Positions 23,539 through 24,748 of a stretch of DNA of 24,748 nt are shown piece by piece. Position 1 is the stretch's first letter; every line of letters starts with the position of its first letter. The notes beneath the pieces were generated by a model, which made no database searches, was not told the DNA's origin, and was given only the letters and a program-made list of their open reading frames with translations. The position numbers were made by a program, and so were the translations under genes. The stretch covers positions 1 through 24,748 of the forward strand of contig CANOFK010000001.1 of NCBI GenBank assembly GCA_947565265.1. The letters are read 5' to 3'. Source of the stretch: an uncultured Clostridia bacterium (GTDB lineage Bacteria; Bacillota; Clostridia; Oscillospirales; Acutalibacteraceae).

Positions 23539-24503
23539 ACCCCCTTCCCCTATTCCTGCCCCTGCTGGGCGGTTTCCTGCTGGACGCCCTCCTGGGCGAC
23601 CCCTATACCCTGCCCCACCCGGTAAGGCTGATGGGCGCTGCCATCGCCCGGCTGGAAAAGTTCCTGCGCCCCCGCCTCCCCGGCCGGGAGGGGCTGGCCG
23701 GCACCCTACTGGCCCTGTGTGTGCTGCTGCTCTCCACGGCCCTTCCCGCCGCCCTGCTACTGGTGGCCTACCGCCTCCATCTATGGCTTGGTATTGTGGT
23801 CGAGTCCATCTTGTGCTACTATATGTTGGCCGCCCACTGCCTGCAAAAAGAGAGCATGAAAGTCTGCCGCGCCATGAAACAGGGGGACGTAGAAACCGCC
23901 CGCCAGGCCGTGTCCATGATCGTCGGCCGGGACACCCAGCCCCTGGACGGCCCCGGCATCATCCGGGCCGCGGTGGAAACTGTGGCGGAAAACACCAGCG
24001 ACGGGGTCACGGCCCCCCTGTTCTACATGGCCCTGGGCGGAGCCATAGGCGGCTTTTTCTACAAGGCTGCCAACACCATGGACTCCATGCTGGGGTACAA
24101 AAACGAGAAATACCGGCACTTTGGCCGGTTCGCCGCCCGGCTGGATGACCTGCTGAACTACCTGCCCTCCCGGCTCACCGCCCTGCTGATGGTTCCCGCC
24201 GCTTTCCTGCTGGGGCTGGATGCCAAGGGGGCCTTTCGCATCTGGCGGCGGGACCGGCGCAACCATGCCAGCCCCAATTCCGCCCAAACCGAGGCCGCCT
24301 GTGCCGGGGCCCTGGGCCTTATGCTGGCCGGCGACGCCTGGTACTTCGGCCAACTCCACCAAAAGCCCACTATTGGCGACAACACCCGCCCCATACAGCC
24401 CCAGGATATCCGCCGGGCCAACCGCCTGATGTACACCGCCTCCTTGCTCATGCTCGTCCTCGCCCTCGCCGCCCGCGCCCTCTTCTGGCTTTTTGCCTGC
24501 TAG
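23535..24503 (+). CDS. cbiB: Adenosylcobinamide-phosphate synthase
   Basis: This 322-residue membrane enzyme attaches aminopropanol (phosphate) to adenosylcobyric acid. Family blocks are GDPYTLPHPVRLMG at 21-34, IVGRDTQPLDGPGI at 129-142, ETVAENTSDGVTAPLFY at 148-164, YKNEKYRHFG at 188-197 and RRNHASPNSAQTEAACAGALG at 241-261. Hydrophobic segments lie near 5-20, 55-78, 83-100, 164-176, 213-228 and 302-321. I place the start at 23535, which shares ATGA with cobC and has GGAGGTG just upstream; the frame extends 13 codons further up without family similarity. It is the last gene of the cluster in this window. cobD and cobQ are not seen here. Confidence 0.95.
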   Translation: MNPLPLFLPLLGGFLLDALLGDPYTLPHPVRLMGAAIARLEKFLRPRLPGREGLAGTLLALCVLLLSTALPAALLLVAYRLHLWLGIVVESILCYYMLAAHCLQKESMKVCRAMKQGDVETARQAVSMIVGRDTQPLDGPGIIRAAVETVAENTSDGVTAPLFYMALGGAIGGFFYKAANTMDSMLGYKNEKYRHFGRFAARLDDLLNYLPSRLTALLMVPAAFLLGLDAKGAFRIWRRDRRNHASPNSAQTEAACAGALGLMLAGDAWYFGQLHQKPTIGDNTRPIQPQDIRRANRLMYTASLLMLVLALAARALFWLFAC

Positions 24504-24521
24504 CGTTGGTTATATCCGTTT

Positions 24522-24748
24522 GGTTAGACCAAGGGGGCCACGGGCCCCCTTGACCCCCATGTAGCCCCTTTTATGCTTTTCTGAGAGGGGGTGTCGGTCT
24601 ATCCCTCACTGGGCGGGGGGCTGTAGAGTGTTTGCTTGGTTGGACCAAGGGGGCCACGGGCCCCCTTGACCCCCATGTGGCCCCTTTTTATGCTTTTTGA
24701 GTGGCGGGCCGGTCTATCCCTCACTGGGCAGGGGGTTGTAGAGTATTT
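24522..24748. repeat. Two tandem copies of a 116-bp hairpin repeat
   Basis: Unit one (24522-24637) and unit two (24638 to the window end) share nearly all of their sequence, both beginning GGTTRGACC. Each has a perfect 10-bp hairpin, CAAGGGGGCC-ACG-GGCCCCCTTG (24530-24552 and 24646-24668), then CCCCATGTRGCCCC, GGTCTATCCCTCACTGGGC and GTAGAGT. They start 18 bp after the cbiB stop. A diverged copy is at 17044-17160. More units may continue past the window. Confidence 0.88.

Overview
The window is about 24.7 kb of GC-rich DNA (around 60% by eye). The gene set points to an anaerobic gut-type Firmicute of the Clostridia, probably Oscillospiraceae/Ruminococcaceae. Reasons: a single-chain clostridial-type PurL, a PolA with a degenerate exonuclease domain, consensus sigma-A promoters, strong Shine-Dalgarno sites, an anaerobic-type cob/cbi set, and intergenic GC-rich hairpin repeats. 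The taxon is an inference; no rRNA gene is present. I see no CRISPR array, tRNA, rRNA, transposase or phage gene.

Left block (1-6.9 kb, all minus strand). In transcription order it holds a Gfo/Idh/MocA oxidoreductase, DNA polymerase I, a glycerol-1-phosphate dehydrogenase, a glycerol-phosphate cytidylyltransferase and an M28 aminopeptidase. The dehydrogenase starts 9 bp after polA. The cytidylyltransferase is conserved over its full length but has an in-frame TAA at codon 50. These two genes look like a CDP-glycerol module.

Middle block (6.9-11.5 kb). A divergent promoter region separates the oxidoreductase from a plus-strand pair of ABC exporter half-transporters. The pair has the split catalytic-site signature of a heterodimer: Asp in Walker B of the first, LSTGE signature in the second. 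The pair is preceded by a consensus promoter and a roughly 155-nt leader ending in a terminator-like hairpin, which suggests attenuation. A 533-bp gene-free region follows, packed with hairpins, tandem repeats and two oppositely oriented intrinsic terminators.

purL (11.5-15.3 kb, minus strand) has its own consensus promoter. It is divergent from an O-antigen-ligase/Wzy-like membrane protein gene (15.7-17.0 kb), which has a perfect TTGACA-N17-TATAAT promoter.

Right block (17.3-24.5 kb, plus strand) is a cobalamin cluster: cbiET, cbiA, a 342-bp gap, then cobT, cobU, cobS, a short CobU-like gene, a cobC-like phosphatase gene and cbiB. CbiET and CbiA act on the corrin ring, CbiB attaches the aminopropanol arm, and CobU, CobT, CobS and CobC assemble the nucleotide loop. 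The other ring-synthesis genes are not in the window. The most unusual gene here is the 125-aa CobU-like protein. The window ends in two tandem copies of a 116-bp hairpin repeat. A third, diverged copy follows the O-antigen-ligase gene and carries a compensatory base-pair change in its stem.

Nothing here is clearly a new defence or mobile system. The best leads are the ABC leader RNA, the interrupted tagD, the duplicated CobU-type genes and the structured intergenic repeats.
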